A DNA stretch of 6,891 bases, taken from NCBI GenBank assembly GCA_945900935.1, contig CAMDKT010000327.1, forward strand, positions 1 through 6,891. The letters are read 5' to 3'. The stretch comes from Candidatus Sulfopaludibacter sp. SbA3 (lineage in GTDB: Bacteria; Acidobacteriota; Terriglobia; Bryobacterales; Bryobacteraceae). Each line of letters begins with the position of its first letter. Position 1 is the first letter of the stretch. Under the pieces are notes generated by a model. It was given only the letters and a program-made list of their open reading frames with translations, made no database searches and was not told the origin of the DNA. Below are positions 5,929 through 6,891 of the stretch, one piece after another. Made by a program: the position numbers and the translations under genes.

Positions 5929-6548
5929 AGGGCTTCAAGATACGGACGGATCGCTCGCCCAAGCCGTACCAACTTTGCGAAGCGATTGATCTCGTTGATC
6001 GTAGTTTTCCCGGAGCGGAGACTTTCGCGGAGGGCTTCCATGGCAACGTCAAGGCCGATCTTGTTTCGGAATCGAAAGCAGTCGACGACCGTCTTCGCGA
6101 CGCCGTAAATGCGGACCGTGACCCCTTCGATAATGTGTTCCTCTATACCTTCCGCATATGCGGCTCCCGATAGCGTCGTCACCCGCAGGGGCGGCGCGTC
6201 GAGCTTCGGATGTCGCATTCCCCTTGGAATCGCGATCCAAACTTCGAATGGGTTCTGGGTTCCAATACCGTGGAAGGTCAACGCAGACAGAAGGCAGATA
6301 ACGCCTGGAGCTACGCGGCGCGCGATTTGGGCGAAATTGTGGTGTTCGGTGACAGGCGAGTTCGGGAGCCGATACAGTCCCCGACCAACCCGCTCCAATT
6401 CTCCGGCGCGGTGCAGCCGGAGCAGATATTCTCTCGCAACCCCGATGCCTTCGACGTCGCGAGGCCGGACAAATGGGGATTCGCGAGCAAGCGCCAGAAC
6501 GCGATCCGACTTGGTCGATTGTTGCGGAACGTATGCAGTAGGGCGCAT
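5925..6548 (-). CDS. abiEi: AbiEi-family antitoxin / winged-helix transcriptional repressor
   Basis: 207-residue antitoxin of the type IV AbiE system. In the family it neutralises the toxin's effect without binding it and represses its own operon. The N-terminal winged helix-turn-helix covers about residues 12-62, with YLLRLHRAGELERVGRGLYRL as recognition helix plus wing. The C-terminal antitoxin domain follows, with LSALTFHGIG (87-96), PFEVWIAIPRG (100-110) and GVAKTVVDCFRFRNKIGLDVAMEAL (149-173). The start is well fixed: an in-frame TAA lies four codons upstream (6560-6558) and the next Met is residue 111. No Shine-Dalgarno precedes the ATG. It is followed directly by the toxin gene with a 4-bp overlap. 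Autoregulation is likely; an imperfect palindrome sits just upstream of the start. Confidence 0.88.
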   Translation of the reverse strand: MRPTAYVPQQSTKSDRVLALARESPFVRPRDVEGIGVAREYLLRLHRAGELERVGRGLYRLPNSPVTEHHNFAQIARRVAPGVICLLSALTFHGIGTQNPFEVWIAIPRGMRHPKLDAPPLRVTTLSGAAYAEGIEEHIIEGVTVRIYGVAKTVVDCFRFRNKIGLDVAMEALRESLRSGKTTINEINRFAKLVRLGRAIRPYLEAL

Positions 6549-6563
6549 CTGTATACATTATGC
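6549..6563 (-). promoter_or_regulatory. Candidate AbiEi operator / -10 region
   Basis: Just upstream of the antitoxin ATG the sequence TGTATA-CAT-TATGCA (6550-6564) forms an imperfect palindrome, with five of six arm positions complementary and a G-T pair at the sixth. It contains the perfect 8-bp palindrome TGTATACA. On the - strand it includes CATAAT (6562-6557), a 5 of 6 match to a -10 box, but I find no good -35 box at 16-18 bp. AbiEi proteins repress by binding inverted repeats in their promoter, so this is a plausible operator. It was identified by eye only. Confidence 0.3.
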
Positions 6564-6779
6564 AAAAGTCTCGCGAGCAAAGTTTATCAGCCATGACCCT
6601 CGGCTTTCGGTGCAACTTCGGCGTTTTCCAGAATCAGACCGTTATGTTGCTCCGTTAACGGGCCAATCTCGTTAGATCGTCCAAAGGACCTCGGAGCTCA
6701 CCAAAACTTGTCCATTGTATGCACATTGACCGGCCAGTGCCGATTCTGTCACGCGATAAGGTCCGGATGCGTTGTTGCT
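6564..6779. other. Intergenic region upstream of the AbiE operon
   Basis: No gene is recognised between the end of the molybdoenzyme gene and the AbiE promoter. A perfect palindrome CCGTTAACGG (6652-6661) and a related CCGTTA copy (6639-6644) could form a small hairpin, but no T-run follows on either strand. The flanking composition here is still even, like the AbiE genes. The boundary of the possible insertion on this side cannot be placed from direct repeats. Confidence 0.35.
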
Positions 6780-6891
6780 TCACACCCGGGCGGCAAGGGC
6801 CGCCAGAACCCGTTCCGGAGTAAACGGCACTTCGCGGATGCGCGCGCCCGCGGCGTCGAAGATCGCGTTGGCGATGGCGGCGGCGGCCAGG
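6780..6891 (-). CDS. Xanthine dehydrogenase-family molybdopterin-binding subunit, C-terminus (5' partial)
   Basis: The last 36 codons and TGA stop (6782-6780) of a gene that starts beyond the window edge. The visible end is LAAAAIANAIFDAAG followed by ARIREVPFTPERVLAALAARV. This is the characteristic C-terminal tail of large molybdenum hydroxylase subunits (xanthine dehydrogenase, CoxL/aldehyde oxidase, isoquinoline 1-oxidoreductase), whose members end A(I/V)ANA(I/V)(Y/F)DA.G.R....P.TPE+VL.AL. The catalytic Glu and molybdopterin-binding motifs are outside the window, so the substrate cannot be named. Small 2Fe-2S and FAD partner subunits would be expected upstream on the - strand. Confidence 0.8.
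   Translation of the reverse strand, partial: LAAAAIANAIFDAAGARIREVPFTPERVLAALAARV

Noticed and set aside
6639..6661. CCGTTA/TAACGG palindrome as a terminator for the molybdoenzyme gene
   Set aside because: No T-run on the minus strand and more than 100 bp from the stop. It is probably an incidental palindrome.
6109..6675. 188-residue plus-strand frame opposite the antitoxin gene
   Set aside because: Ser/Arg-rich with no recognisable motif, and it lies antisense to AbiEi, which has clear family features.
1..6891. CRISPR array, insertion sequence or transposase
   Set aside because: No regularly spaced direct repeats and no transposase-like protein were seen on either strand.

Overview
The window looks like ordinary chromosome from a GC-rich, Gram-negative-type bacterium. 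The mix of genes (a soluble enterochelin-esterase-like hydrolase, a short PrmA, a heptaheme TPR cytochrome c, a siroheme reductase and an xanthine-dehydrogenase-type molybdoenzyme) is most reminiscent of Acidobacteriota of the Solibacter/Bryobacter kind. That placement is inferred from gene character, not from a marker gene.

Layout. (1) 1-1011, + strand: the 3' end of an esterase-like gene runs into a prmA-like methyltransferase gene with a TAGTG stop/start overlap. (2) 1012-1192: a gene-free gap between convergent genes, unusually rich in inverted repeats, including a set of mutually exclusive pairings. (3) 1193-2713, - strand: a secreted seven-heme cytochrome c with a C-terminal helical, TPR-like half. 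(4) 2787-4562, + strand: a siroheme/4Fe-4S nitrite/sulfite reductase, divergent from the cytochrome across about 73 bp, with a likely TTG start behind a good Shine-Dalgarno and an intrinsic terminator after it. (5) 4702-4776, + strand: tRNA-Gly(TCC) with encoded CCA and a recognisable promoter. (6) 5008-6548, - strand: a two-gene AbiEi/AbiEii type IV toxin-antitoxin operon with an ATGA overlap. (7) 6780-6891, - strand: the last 36 codons of an xanthine-dehydrogenase-family molybdopterin-binding subunit, cut by the window edge.

How the parts relate. The housekeeping and metabolic genes at 1-4562 share a strong excess of G over C on the + strand whichever strand is coding, as expected from replication-strand bias. 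The AbiE block beside the tRNA has almost no such skew and a more even composition. It therefore looks like a later insertion of a defence/stabilisation module at a tRNA-flanked site, although no duplicated attachment site is visible. The cytochrome (periplasmic) and the siroheme reductase (cytoplasmic) share a divergent promoter region but cannot exchange electrons directly.

I see no undescribed multi-gene system here. The least explained stretch is the structured convergent intergenic region at 1012-1192, followed by the unassigned 230 bp between the tRNA and the AbiE operon.
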